A stretch of DNA of 64,000 nt from Closterium sp. NIES-65 (Eukaryota > Streptophyta > Zygnematophyceae > Desmidiales > Closteriaceae): positions 124,001 through 188,000 of the forward strand of contig CANXME010002429.1 of the NCBI GenBank assembly GCA_948144175.1, written 5' to 3'. A program made the translations under genes and the position numbers. This document shows positions 19,601-30,400 of this stretch, one piece after another (positions within the stretch are counted from its first letter, which is position 1; every line of letters starts with the position of its first letter). The notes beneath the pieces are model-generated. The model was not told the DNA's origin. It searched no databases and worked only from the letters and a program-made list of their open reading frames with translations.

Positions 19601-22600
19601 CAGGCCGCAGCCTCATCGTACCTTCCCCTGAAACAAGCAAGAACAGGGAAGCAGGCAGGTGGGAATTTTTCAGGGGAGGCGAGCAGGGGAGCATGTGAGA
19701 AGAGGACAGCACAGAAACGGCTCAGATGCTATACATGCACCGCACAAAGACACATACAGTCTGCAGATGCAGCAGGAAAGCACGCCGGCACACGAAGACA
19801 CTTACACATGCAGCAGGGCAGCTCCTAGGTTGGCGAGAGTGTCGGTGTCTATGGGAGCGGTAGGGCTTGCCGTGCTGCCAGTGCTGCCAGCAGCATCACC
19901 GCTTGTGCCAGTCTCAACGCTTGCCAGCTGTTGTGACAGAACGTCCAGGGCTTTCTGAAGTGCAAAAACGAGAGGGTCGTGGAGAGAAGAAAGGGCTTTG
20001 TGACGTCTCCAATGATGCTAGCACCATCAGACGTGTTGTTCCACTCTAAACGCTTGCCAGCTGTTGTGACAGAACGTCCAGGGCTCTCTGAAGTGCATAA
20101 ACGAGAGGGTCGTGGAGAGAAGAAAGGGCTTTCAGATGTCTCAAATGCTACCGGCTTCAAGGGCACTGCGTCACCGTTGATCAGATTGAACGGCGGCGTC
20201 GATACACTGCACTGCACACAGCGCAATGCACACAGCGCACAGCGCACAGCGCGCACACGCACCTCTGTTCGCCCGTACAGCAGGAGCATGACAGCAAGAT
20301 GATTGGTCGTGGCCATCCCCCCTCTTTCCGCTGCTTTCTTCAGAGATCCAACGCCTTCAACGTCACCAGGGCCCAGGGTCAGCTCAGCACCCTCTTCTAC
20401 CGCTGGGGATTCTCCCACTTGCTGCTCCTCCATGTGGTTACCAGCAGTACCAGCACCGGCAGTACCAGCACCAGCAGTACCATCATCACCAGCACCGGAG
20501 AAAGCACCACTTCCGGTGCTCCCATCAGCAGCAGCAGGAGCAGCAGGTGGCATTCCCAGTGACTGCTCTGCAACGTCCTTTGCTTCTGTAGCAGCGGCAC
20601 TCGGAGCATCAACAGTAGCACCTGGATCACCAGCAGCATCAGCATGAGCAGCAGAGGCACCAGTAGCAGCAGCAGCAGAGCGATCGTTTGCAGCCGCCAG
20701 AGTCAAATGACGAATCACATTGCGAATCACCGCATCTTCCTCCTCCTCCCTCTCCTCCTCCTCTTCTCCCGCCTTCCCTTCCTCCTCCTCAACCGCCTCA
20801 CAACCGTCCTCTTCCACCCTTTCTTCCCCCACATTCTCCTCCGCCACAAACGCTCCTCCCCATGCAGCCCCACCTGCATCCTCACAATGACCTTCAAACA
20901 GATCTCCACCGCACTTGACCTCCATCCGCACCTCTCCACCCATCTGCACACCAGCACCTTCCCCATCTCCATACCCTTCCACTTCTTGTTTGAGAAAAAC
21001 GCTCCGCCTCCACTTCCTCTTCCCCTCCCCCTCCCCTTCACCCAGCTCTTCCCCCTCCTGCTCCAGTTTCCGTTCACCCTCATCCTCCCCCTCAACTTTA
21101 ACCCCCCCCTCTTCTTCCGTACTGTCTTGTTGCAACAAGCACGCCTCCTCCCTCTGCCTCTCCTCCCTCAGCCTCTCCTCTCTCCTCAGTTCGAGGTCAG
21201 CAACAGCAGCAAACATGTCGAGAGCACTGCACACCCGCTTCGCCTCCCTCCCCTCCGCTTCTTCCTCCACCAACCCAGCCAGTCCAAGTAACCCATCCAA
21301 CTCATCCAACCCATTCGTAACGCCCTCTATTGCTCCCTCCCCCTCAAACTTCCTCTTCCCACTGAGACCACCCTCCTGGTCCATTTCAGGCAGGCTCCAC
21401 TCCTCTCCATGCTTTTCCGCAGGACGCATCAACCCTGTTTCTGCCTTCTCTCGCTCTCGCTTTCCCCGCTTCTCACCCTTCTTCTGCGCTTGCTGCTGCA
21501 TCTTCGCTCCCCGCCTCGGCCCCTTGAGCTGTGCTTTTGCCTGTACCTTTCCCTCAACTTTCCCCTGCGCGTTCACCTGATCTTTCCCCTGTGCTTTGCC
21601 CTGCACCTTGGAGCTGCTTTGCTTGTGAACTGTAATAGGGGCGCCACCAGCCACGTCAGCATCGTTTGCATGTGCTGCATGCTGTTGTTGCTGCTGTTGA
21701 TGATTCTGCTGATGTTGTTTCTGCTGCTTATGCGGATGCTGCTGCTGCGAAGCATTGAGATGCTGGTTATGGTGATGATGGTGGGGGTCGGTCTCTGCAG
21801 CAGCAGGAGCAGCAAGCATAGCCAGCTCTAGATGACACTGCAGGGGGGCGTAGAGCAGGCATGGGGGGGGGCAGGAGACGGGAGGAGATGAGGGGGTGAT
21901 GAAAAAAGAAGAAACGGTGGAGCAGAGAGGGCGTACTTGAGAATGGCACGTGGCGCAATGGATGCAAACGGAAATAGACCAACGGACCTGTGCCATGTGG
22001 CGGTGCGCAGCGGAGTGCAGGTCCCTCCTGGGTTGAGACATCCGCTCCTCCGGCAGCGCTGCCACTGCTGCCGCTGCGGCCTCAAACGCGCTCAACGCCT
22101 GGTCGAGAAAGTGATGAAGTACAGGGAATTCGGCGTAAAAAAAAAGGGAGGACGAGGGAAAATGCAGACACACGCACACGCACATATGGGATACGACATC
22201 TGTCTCATCCACCAGGGCTCAACGCATGGAAGGAGAGAAAATTCAAAACACAAATGCAGACGTTTTCCCCCAAGATCCACTCCCTTAGTGACGGAAAGCA
22301 AGCACTTGCAACGATCAACGGATCTCACGGATGGATGCTATCCGTGACAGAAGTTCGCCTTTGGAAAAGCGCGCATCTCTTGGGAAAAGTGCTCGCGGAA
22401 CCTTCCGCGCGCATCCTGGCGGACAGCAGGCGGAGCTTGCGCGCATGCATGCATTTGCGTAACGCGGATACGCGCGCGTATGAATTGCGGGAAAAGCTGT
22501 CCGCCAGACTGCCGGGCGTGTAACTGGGCAATATCTTTCCGCGAGAGCCTCGCGAGAACATTTAACCTTCCGCGCATACTCCGCGAAAGCGCGAGCGCGC

Positions 22601-22689
22601 GCGCGTACCTTGGCGGGTTGGTGCTCGCGGAGAAAGTGCAGCGCGAGGAAGAAATGCACCTCGGGGCTCTTGGGCTGCCGCTTCGCCAT
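13649..22689 (-). CDS. large tetratricopeptide-repeat protein, eight exons
   Basis: Exons: 22609-22689, 21988-22098, 20263-21837, 19806-19954, 19090-19627, 18223-18972, 17697-17946, 13649-16113. Phases agree and the total is 5919 bases (1972 aa). TPR helices are formed across splice joins: exons 4/5 give LANLGAALLHVGRYDEAAAC, and exons 7/8 give ATWSSLGLCLQLSGRLDESE. Another pair, CNLSLLLRAQGRLSAAL and SATAGRWKDAV, follows near residue 1200. Exon 3 encodes a 525-residue insert, His/Gln-rich then strongly acidic, lying between TPR segments. After about residue 1290 comes a long Lys/Arg/Glu coiled coil, then a Gln-rich tract and a Ser/Asn/Gly tail ending LPDLNDWLTAS. TPRs mediate protein binding; I do not recognise the specific family. 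The last intron holds the 16-bp satellite. Confidence 0.82.
14600..14725 (-). repeat. CAG-type microsatellite coding polyglutamine
   Basis: In the last TPR-gene exon, imperfect CAG/CAA triplets give about 40 residues that are nearly all Gln with some His. They lie in frame with the model. Confidence 0.9.
16233..16359. repeat. tandem duplication with a palindromic junction, TPR intron 7
   Basis: Two ~50-base copies (16233-16282 and 16310-16359, about five differences) are separated by a perfect 24-base palindrome at 16287-16310 with core TTTTGAG-GCGC-CTCAAAA. A decayed relative of such a palindrome (TTGAGACATCTCCA) follows near 16397. Confidence 0.9.
16474..16499 (-). repeat. copy of the exon 7 end and its splice donor
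   Basis: 26 bases identical to the true exon 7 boundary at 17692-17717 (plus strand CTCACCTAGGGAACTCCACG and onward). It lies at the other side of the satellite, so the array sits between two copies of the same exon-intron border. Confidence 0.85.
16557..17707 (-). repeat. 16-bp satellite (about 70 copies), each copy a 5' splice site
   Basis: Unit GTGCTCACCTAGGGAA on the plus strand; on the sense (minus) strand it reads TTCCCTAG then GTGAGCAC. That is the last exon bases and donor of TPR exon 7, whose real boundary (exon base 17697) is the right edge of the array. Variants (a 17-base unit, CATCTAGG, AATTGC) cluster near the ends. The middle is almost homogeneous, which suggests recent expansion or homogenisation. 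It lies wholly in intron 7. Confidence 0.95.
19951..20145 (-). repeat. tandem partial copy of TPR exon 4 and its acceptor
   Basis: The segment from the exon 4 start through its acceptor and ~55 intron bases (about 19935-20012) recurs at about 20046-20140. The copy carries a stop in the exon-4 frame, so it is a pseudo-exon. Each copy ends at a decayed palindrome (TGTGACGTCTCCAA near 20000, CAGATGTCTCAAA near 20131). Confidence 0.85.
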
Positions 22690-22815
22690 GTTCAGTAGCG
22701 CCTGCGGCGGCGACGGGACGAGTGTGGGAAACGAACGGGCAGTTTAAGAATCAGATCCGCAGTTGAGTATGTGTGGGAACGAGCTGCCGCTTCGCCATCT
22801 CCAGTTGCGTTTGCG
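22672..22815. repeat. duplicated 5' end of the TPR gene
   Basis: The bases around the start codon (GCTGCCGCTTCGCCAT and the following ~35 bases) recur about 110 bases upstream at 22782-22815. The second copy has a start codon context (GCCATC) but no matching coding sequence. Confidence 0.7.
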
Positions 22816-23560
22816 ACGGGACAAAGTGAAAGAAACCAGGAAGTTACGAGGAATGAAGCACGAGGCAGTCACGGAACGACGCCATGGGACTGGGCGGAGT
22901 GGCGGGACTGGGCGGAGTGGCAGTTCCAAAAGGGAATGCCAAGCGGCGGAGTCAGCGGCCAGATCCGTAGTTTTGACTTTATTTAAAACGTTTCTGTCAG
23001 CCGATTTCGCTAGTCGCACTAATTTTCTGGGGTCTGTCGAGATACCGACCGCCTGACATCTGCCTTTTTTTCTGCGCGGATAAGGAAGGCAGTCCTAGTC
23101 GCCGTCGTCACTGTCTACGCAAGACGAGCAGCGAATCTACCAGATATCTAACGACTGAATTAACGAACGATGGCGGATACTAGTTGCGATTCTCGCCTGT
23201 GACGGCGGCGACCGGTAGTACCAGCGCAAACCATGTGGAAACAAGTGGCGTTTGCGACGTCTGGAAACAGACCGGAAGCGCGACAGCGTTGACGACGGCG
23301 ACTGTCGGTGACGGCAGTACTAATGCAATCCGCCACGTCACGGTCTAGAGACGGCGGGAGACCAAGGATGACCATATCGCGTCACACGCTCTACTAGTGT
23401 GCTGTTTTAGCCTGCCGCTGTCTATCTGTCACCAAGCTGGCGAGGATGACGGTACTGAGGCAACGGCAGTGACTTCTGAATCGACTGAAAAGACACGCTT
23501 TACTAGTGCGCCGCTGTAGCCTGCTTCTGTCTATCAGTCGCTAAGCTGGCGAGGAGGACG
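22690..23560. other. intergenic region between the TPR and Lys/Ala-rich genes
   Basis: Probably the promoter of the TPR gene. 23395-23480 and 23505-23590 are tandem copies (about 112 bases apart, around TCTACTAGTG..CTGTCTATC..AAGCTGGCGAGGA), the second running into the 3' end of the next gene. No RNA gene seen. Confidence 0.6.
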
Positions 23561-24526
23561 CTACTGAGGCAACGGCAGTGGCGCCCTCGTCACGCGACGG
23601 GAGAGCATTGAAACCTTTCTCCTATCCGAAATCGGAGAAAATACGGTAAGGCGAGAGCCGACGGAGGGATAAATCAATGGCATCAAAGCTGCGGGTGATG
23701 ATTGGCAGTCGAAGCGACGTACTGCTTTCAAGATCTTGGATCGGTCTTGGGCCGATTGGCAGGGTGGCGACGACGACGACGGTGCCTGCTTCGCGACTTG
23801 CTCCTTCGTCGCCTGCTCCTTTGTCGCAGACTGCTTCGTCGCCGGCTGCTTCATCGCCTGCTGTTTTGTCGCCTGCTGTTTCGTCGCCTGCTGCTTCGTC
23901 GCCTGCTGTTTCGTCGCTTGATGTTTTGTCGCCTGCTGCTTCGTCGCCGGCTGTTTCGTCGCCGGCTGCTTCGTCGCCGGCTGCTTCGTCGCCGGCTGCT
24001 TTGTCGCCGGATCCTTCGTCGCCTTTGAACAGCGCGCGGCTTGGGCCTTCATCGCCTCCTCCGGCGATTCTTCAAGGGGCCGTTTGCCCTGCGCTTTAGT
24101 AAGAGACGCCTTCCCTCTGGCACTCGTGGCTGCCGCCGATGACTCGCCGTTTCCCCTCGAAACCGTCGCCCTCTGTGTCGTCATCGTCGTCGCCGTCGCC
24201 GTCAACGCCATTCTCGTCGCCGGGTCCTTCGCGTGCTTCTTGCCGCTCGCCGATGCGCCATTGGCCGTTGCTGAGGGCCGTTCCCGCTTGCCGGTGCGGA
24301 CGCGCTTCGTCTCTCCACCGCCACCCGCCGGGATTTCTGGTGTCTTCACAACGATCGACGGGTTTTTAGTTGGTGGAATGCCAGGCGTCAACGCGACAGG
24401 CAACGGTGGCCGATTCTTTGATGCGGCGACGCGATTCGCTCGTGGTCGTCCGGGGGATTTTGTCGCAATCGACGCTGGCTTCTCTGATTTGCTCGCTCGA
24501 GAAGATTCGACGCGAATCGACGCCAT
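23561..24526 (-). CDS. Lys/Ala/Thr-rich repeat protein with AT-hook-like motif
   Basis: Single open frame, 321 residues from the ATG at 24526; upstream frame has no ATG. Residues about 20-35 include KSPGRPRANRV, whose GRPR core resembles an AT-hook that binds the minor groove of A/T DNA. Residues about 170-250 are ~16 copies of a pentapeptide of the type KQPAT/KQQAT, a 15-base tandem repeat. Composition (Lys, Ala, Thr, Pro, few hydrophobics) recalls linker-histone tails, but no globular winged-helix domain is visible. The last 50 residues are ordinary. It may be a DNA-associated disordered protein, or an open frame on repetitive DNA; no intron is needed. Unknown function. Confidence 0.5.
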   Translation of the reverse strand: MASIRVESSRASKSEKPASIATKSPGRPRANRVAASKNRPPLPVALTPGIPPTKNPSIVVKTPEIPAGGGGETKRVRTGKRERPSATANGASASGKKHAKDPATRMALTATATTMTTQRATVSRGNGESSAAATSARGKASLTKAQGKRPLEESPEEAMKAQAARCSKATKDPATKQPATKQPATKQPATKQPATKQQATKHQATKQQATKQQATKQQATKQQAMKQPATKQSATKEQATKEQVAKQAPSSSSPPCQSAQDRSKILKAVRRFDCQSSPAALMPLIYPSVGSRLTVFSPISDRRKVSMLSRRVTRAPLPLPQ

Positions 24527-27449
24527 TTTAGCAAGACGATGGTGGTGGGACAAAATAGAAATTGGATGAGCTACTACGTCTAAAGCCAAAGAAAAGGAGA
24601 AGGACGGAAATGTATAAGAAGCTAGGTAATAAACGGATGTGTACGGAGGTTAAGGATCTACTAGTGGTTCACGTCTAGTACAAGAAGAGAGTAGTGGGAA
24701 GAGGGGTTGCTAGTACATGAGGAAGGATTAAAGGCGATGCGGTCAACAAATTACTAAACCGCATATCGCATATCCTTTAAACTCGTACGGTCGCAGTGCT
24801 GATACAGGCGATCTAGCTAACACGGCAGATGCATTTTCTAATTTCACTGCATGACGTGGCAGTTGTGGGATGATTGGACTAAGTGCAAGGCCTGGTGAGT
24901 TCTGGAATTGCTAATTGTTTCTGTGAGATGTGTAATTCTGGTTGTGACTTATGACTGCATGTTGTACTTGTTTATTACCAGCAGCTTCAATCTGAGCTTT
25001 GCCTTTCCCCTCCCTGAAAGCCAGTTATTCCGGAATCAGTCAGGGGTGAGGAAGGCAAGACAAGACAAGCCCAACTTCCTTGGCTCGGCTATGCTCGCCT
25101 TGATTCTCCTCCTTCGCGTTGCTGTCTGGCTCTCTCCACTCCTTTCCCCGCCTCGCCTCGCTTCGCTTTTCATCTATCTGCTTCGCTCAATCCGCCTCCT
25201 TCAACCCCTCGACCAGTTTTCGTCTTCCCTTTGGACCATCAAATCCGCCACATACATCCCTGCGCCCACTTCCCCACTCTTTCCCCCACCCCGTATCTTT
25301 GGCTGGGGAGGGGACTGGTGGTGCTTGCCCATTCGCTCCGCTCGTTTGTTCAACTGGCTGCCCGTTCCACTCATCGATGTTGGATTTGTGTTTGCCATCC
25401 AGCACTGTACCGTACTGTTACGTACAACACCCGCCTTCCAGTTCGGTTGGGGGAAGAAGTTCCGCGCTACACATTGCCTGCTGCTGCTGCTGCGCGCTCT
25501 GCCTGTTTCGACACTCGACTGTTCTGTCGCTAGCGCACCTCGAAGTTCTCGAGCTTCCCTTTGCCCCGATGGGGTGTTTGTGTTCTTTCCCCGCCACGCC
25601 ATCCCCCCTACGCCCTGGTAGGCCGTGGCGCCACGGCCGTCCCCCGCTGAGCTCAGCTCTCCACGACCACCCAACCTCGCGACGCGGTTTAGTTTCCGCA
25701 CTTGCGATGACCACGGGACGGGAGCGGAAATGGAAGAATGGAGGAGGGCTCGCTCCCTCGCTTGATGAGCTTTGCATGGTCAGGGGAGTTGTGTCACTGT
25801 GGACGCCAGGAAACCCTTTCGGAGCATCCGCCCTCCACCGCCTCGTGCAGTTTGCCCCACATCAGCAGACTTTGGACGGTAGTGCATTGCTGCTGGATGC
25901 GAAAAAAGACAAACGTCTCATCCTTCGCGCCTCGGTTCCGTATGATCTGGATCCTGGCTGCTGGTGAAAAGGGTCGAGGGAGGGAACGGAGCTGCGGCGG
26001 AGTGTTCCAAATTTCGATCGGGGGAAGCGGTAATGTAATGGAAAGGGGGAAACAAAAAGCACGGGGTCGTGTGCTGTGCAACGTCCATCCTGTTTGGAGA
26101 GCGGAGCATTGCGGAGGAATTGCACAGAGTCGCCGCAAAGCCAGATTGAGGGCATTCCTATCCCTTCTGGGTGTTCATCGTTGTGGGTTGTCATCGTCAC
26201 CACACCACCATGTCAAAAGCCGCCTGAGGATCCCCCCTTCCGCTGTTCGTTACGCGATGACTTTGCGGCCGTTCGATCACACATGGGTCGGATGTGCTGG
26301 ATGGAGAGAGTTGAAGATTTGGGCTGGTCCTTGCCCAATGGGGAGTAAGCAACCCCAACCAGACAGCAAGTGACAGTGACGACGAGACGATGCAATTGAT
26401 GTGACTTGTTGCATCATGAAATTGGTCCGGACATGTACCGTGATTTGAAGTTTCCAGCACAGAATATGAACTTGAGACTCGTACCCCAAATTTCAGTCAG
26501 TGCGTGTTTTTGGAACACTACTCTGGCATGTTCATGTCAGTACTGTACTGTATTTTCGGGCACGGGCGGATTACTGTAGCAGAAGAAATGGGCGGGTGGA
26601 ATTCTGCTTCGGACGCGCTCCGTGTGCAACATACACAGCGTGCGTGCTCCAGCAGAGAATCACTGTAGCCTTGAAGGTCCAGTCATCAGTCGAGAGAAAT
26701 TCAAGGCTTCAGCAGCCAGCTTTACGGGAGGCAAAGCCAGGTGCCAGCGACCACCAATGTACCTCTGCCACGCGTAACTTCACACACCAGAGATTCACAA
26801 GAACTACAGTTCCTCACCGAACTCGTTACAAGATCACTCGTTACCCTTAAGCGTTTCTTGAAGATACGGGACCTGGTAACTGCAAAGATTCTTATCACTC
26901 TGGCCAGAGTTCTCCGCTGCGCGACCCCAGTCTCGCACACTTCGTCCTGCCTGTGGGTTTTCCCGCCCATTCGTTCCCTGTTTGTTGCACGCGGTTCAGT
27001 TGGGTGGGCGTTCTTGCAGAATCCCTAACCAACCATTCTGAATCTTGAAAAGACCGCTCTAGATCGTATCGATTCAAATTTGAGCCGCACTGAGACCAAT
27101 TGCTGGTCCGACCCTTCGGCTAGGTGGTTGGCTGCTGTTTTGTCGATAAAATAGATTCGCCAATACAGTATTCGTGAGATGCTCTGCAGGTAGCGATGCA
27201 TGGAGAAAACGTTCGCTGATGCGTTACTTCGGCCACAAATGGGCCAGTCGCACACGCTTCCCCTGTCACCTCTTTCATCCTGCCAGCCGCCGCATAGGAG
27301 GCCATGAGCTTGAAAGTATTTCCTTATTTTCCTCATCACTGGCGGAACCTCCTATCTGGGTTCATTTGATCTGAAATTGGTTGTTGAGTTTAACAAATAT
27401 TACCCGCTAAACATTCCCTCTAGCTTGGAGGAATTGTCGTTAGAGTCAC
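24527..27449. other. 2.9 kb without a supported gene
   Basis: Open frames up to 282 codons (25119-25967, plus) occur but have no family motif, biased composition or splice structure. Around 27000-27115 there is a segment that shares ACCAACC and GACCGCTCTAGAT with the MITE at 58598-58724, possibly a diverged relative. The right part is probably the promoter of the GT92 gene. Confidence 0.4.
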
Positions 27450-30400
27450 ATGTTCGCTCATGTGACCCGAAATTCCGGCCTCCGTGGAAATGTCAGCAGA
27501 TGGCGCTCCAATGCGCCGGCGAAGACGTTACCGTTTGGAAGCCGCGGCTCGACGACGCGATCCGAGCATAAGCGGGACTGCAGCCGGCACCTGGTTCTCA
27601 TCTTGGCCGTTACCAACCTCGCATTGCTCTTCCTCCACCCTCTATTGACATTTAGGTCACCAATTTCCGGTATTAGCGACGAGGACGATCAGGATCCATT
27701 CTCGAGAGCCGCTGCTGACGTGGCATCGCGATCGAGGCGGAAACGAGGGGGACTGTGGAGTGCAGCTAAGCAACGATGGCGCGGAGCGGACGGCATTCAG
27801 GCAGAGGTACAACCGGGATCAGGTATGACTTGGATGAGGTACGACCTGGATGCGGTACGACCTAGGTAGCAGTTGGCTGCGGAATGGTGCACTTTTTTTA
27901 TTGTGTTGATGCTTCACCCCCACCCACCAACCCACCCAGCCACCCACCCCCCCTTCCTTCCCCTCTCCCCCCTTTCCCTTCCCCTCACCTCCTGACATGC
28001 TTGCTTATTCAGAAGTTTCAAACTCCAATCCCTTCCCCCCCTCCCCTGTTCCTCTTGTCCGTTTGACACTATCCCACACTTTTCACAGGGTTTTTATCAT
28101 TCAACCCGTCTTCATGCTCTTCTGATGATTTCCCCTCGCCCTCCCTCTCCCATCTCCTGTACCCCCCACCCTCCACCTCTAGTCTCTTTTCCCACCGCTC
28201 ATATCCCATTTCCCCTCTCCCCACTTCCCCTATTCCTAACCCCCTATTTCCACTCCCCTATCTCCACTCTACCCACCCCAATCCCTCCCTCCACACTCCC
28301 ACCCACTGCCCGTTTGATTCCATTCACCGCAACCCTAACCAGACCATTGGAAAGCTGTTAAACGAGGACGCGGAGCGGTTCTCCCTGCCAATCAAGCGGC
28401 GCCACGTCAGCACGGGACACGGGCTGCAGGGATTCGTTCTGTACAGCAGCTACCGGCTGAACATGTCATCCTTTGTGGTGCTCGGACTCTCCCCCATGGC
28501 GCTGCACTCGCTGCCACGTGTCAACTCGTGCAGGTGACGTGGCGTGATGGGGAGATGACGTGGCAGCAGCATTGCTGACGGTGCTTGTTTGTGGAAGCAA
28601 GGGTTATAAGGAAAGGGGGAGTGAGACGCAGGGGGGGAGGGGGGGAGGATACCACTATTCGTTTTCCCCCAAAGCCTCCTCCATCCGCTTTCTCCTGTGA
28701 TCTTTTTCCCTTGCCCCCCATCCACCTCTCCACCCACCTCTCCATTTCGCCTCTCCACTCCACCTCTCACCACCCCACCTCTCTCCACTCCATTCCACCT
28801 CTCTCCACCCCACCTCTCCCCACTCCACTCCACCTCTCTCCACTCCACCGCTCTCCACTCCACCACTCTCCACTCCACCTCTCTCTACTCCACCTCCCTC
28901 TACTCACCTCTCCTTCTCCGCTCCTCTCCCTGCACTCCCCCGAATCGCATGCACCCGTTCCCCGCGTTTAGGCAGATGGGAGCCGACGACTCCAGCATCA
29001 CATGCTGATGAGCCACGTGGCAGTGATGGTACACGTGGCACAGCCATGTCAGCACGCGCAGGATTCTCACGACACTTGTTAGAAGTCAAGGGAGGTGGGA
29101 AAGTGGGGCCACGGGAGAAAAGGGATGAGGGAGGTAAAGGGGCAGTGCGAGGCAAAGGGGATGGGGGAAATGAAGGGGTGATACAGGGTAGGGGGGCAGG
29201 AAGGGGTAAGGGGAATGGACGGGGCAACGGAGCAGGGGATGGGGGAAGTAAAGGGGTGGTACAGGGTAGGGGGGCAGGAAGGGGTAAGGGGAATGGACGG
29301 GGCAATGGAGCAGGGGATGGGGGAAGTAAAGGGGTGGTACAGGGTAGGGGGGCAGGAAGGGGTAAAGGAGGGGATGGACGGGGAAACGGGGCGGGTGATG
29401 GGGGGAGGGTAAGGCATGGGGGTGGGGGAAAGATCGGGGTAAAGTGGGCGCATGTGGTTCACAAGGGGAAGAGTGGGGCTGAGAGTGTGAGTAAGGGGAG
29501 AAGAGAGAATGAGAAGAGGGTCGAGGTGGGGAAGACGGAGGGAAACAATGAGGTGAAAAAGGGTGCAGTGGGGTTGAATGAGCAGCAGGGGGTGCAGCAG
29601 ACAGGCAAGGAGGTAGAGAAGGGAGGTGGGCGAGGAAGGGAAGGGGGGAAGGGAGGAGAGAAGGGTAGGGAAAAGGGAGGAGAAAAAGGAGGAGACAAGG
29701 AAAGAGAGAAAGGAGGAGGGAAAGGAGGAGAAGTGGGTGAAGAGAAGGGGAAAGGGAAGCGGGGAGACAAAGGAGGAGGGGAGGGAGGAGGGAAGGGAGG
29801 AGGGGAGAGGAAGGAGGAGCAGAAGGTAGGTGGCGTTTCTGCCAAGGACGGTACAGGTGCGAAGAAAGCAGCAGTCACAGGCGGTGGCGGAGTGGTAGGT
29901 CGGGCGGAGGGAGTGATTTCGGTCATGCAAGGGGATAGCAGTAAGCAGTCTCAGGGGCCAACAAAGCCAACATCAGCCACAGCAACAGCAGCAGCAGTGA
30001 CAGCAACAGCCAAAGCAACCACTGCAGCAACAGCAGCAGAAACAGGGGCAGGAAAGACAGCAGGAAAAGGAGGAGGAGGAGCAACAGCTGCAACAGCAAA
30101 CGGGACTGCAGCAGCGGCACAAGGGAAATCAGCAGGCGCATCAGCAGCAGCAGGAGCAGCAGCAGGAGCAACAGGGAAAGGAACAGCAGGAGCAGTAACA
30201 AAAGGCAGCAAAGAAGGAGGAGGAGGGGGCGAGTCAAAGCCCAACTACCCTCCAGGGTCAATCCTGGGCACAGTGACAGCGCACTACCCAGGGGAGGGCT
30301 TTAAGATGCGGTACGAGGCGGTGATCCTGCAGTGCTCCCTGCAGGCGCCCACGGGGCCGATCTCGGGCGGCCGGCTGGTGATGGCGGTGGATGGGTGCGA

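Noticed and set aside
25119..25967. 282-codon plus-strand frame
   Set aside because: No domain, no codon bias I can discern, overlapped by equally long frames on the other strand; not enough to call a gene.
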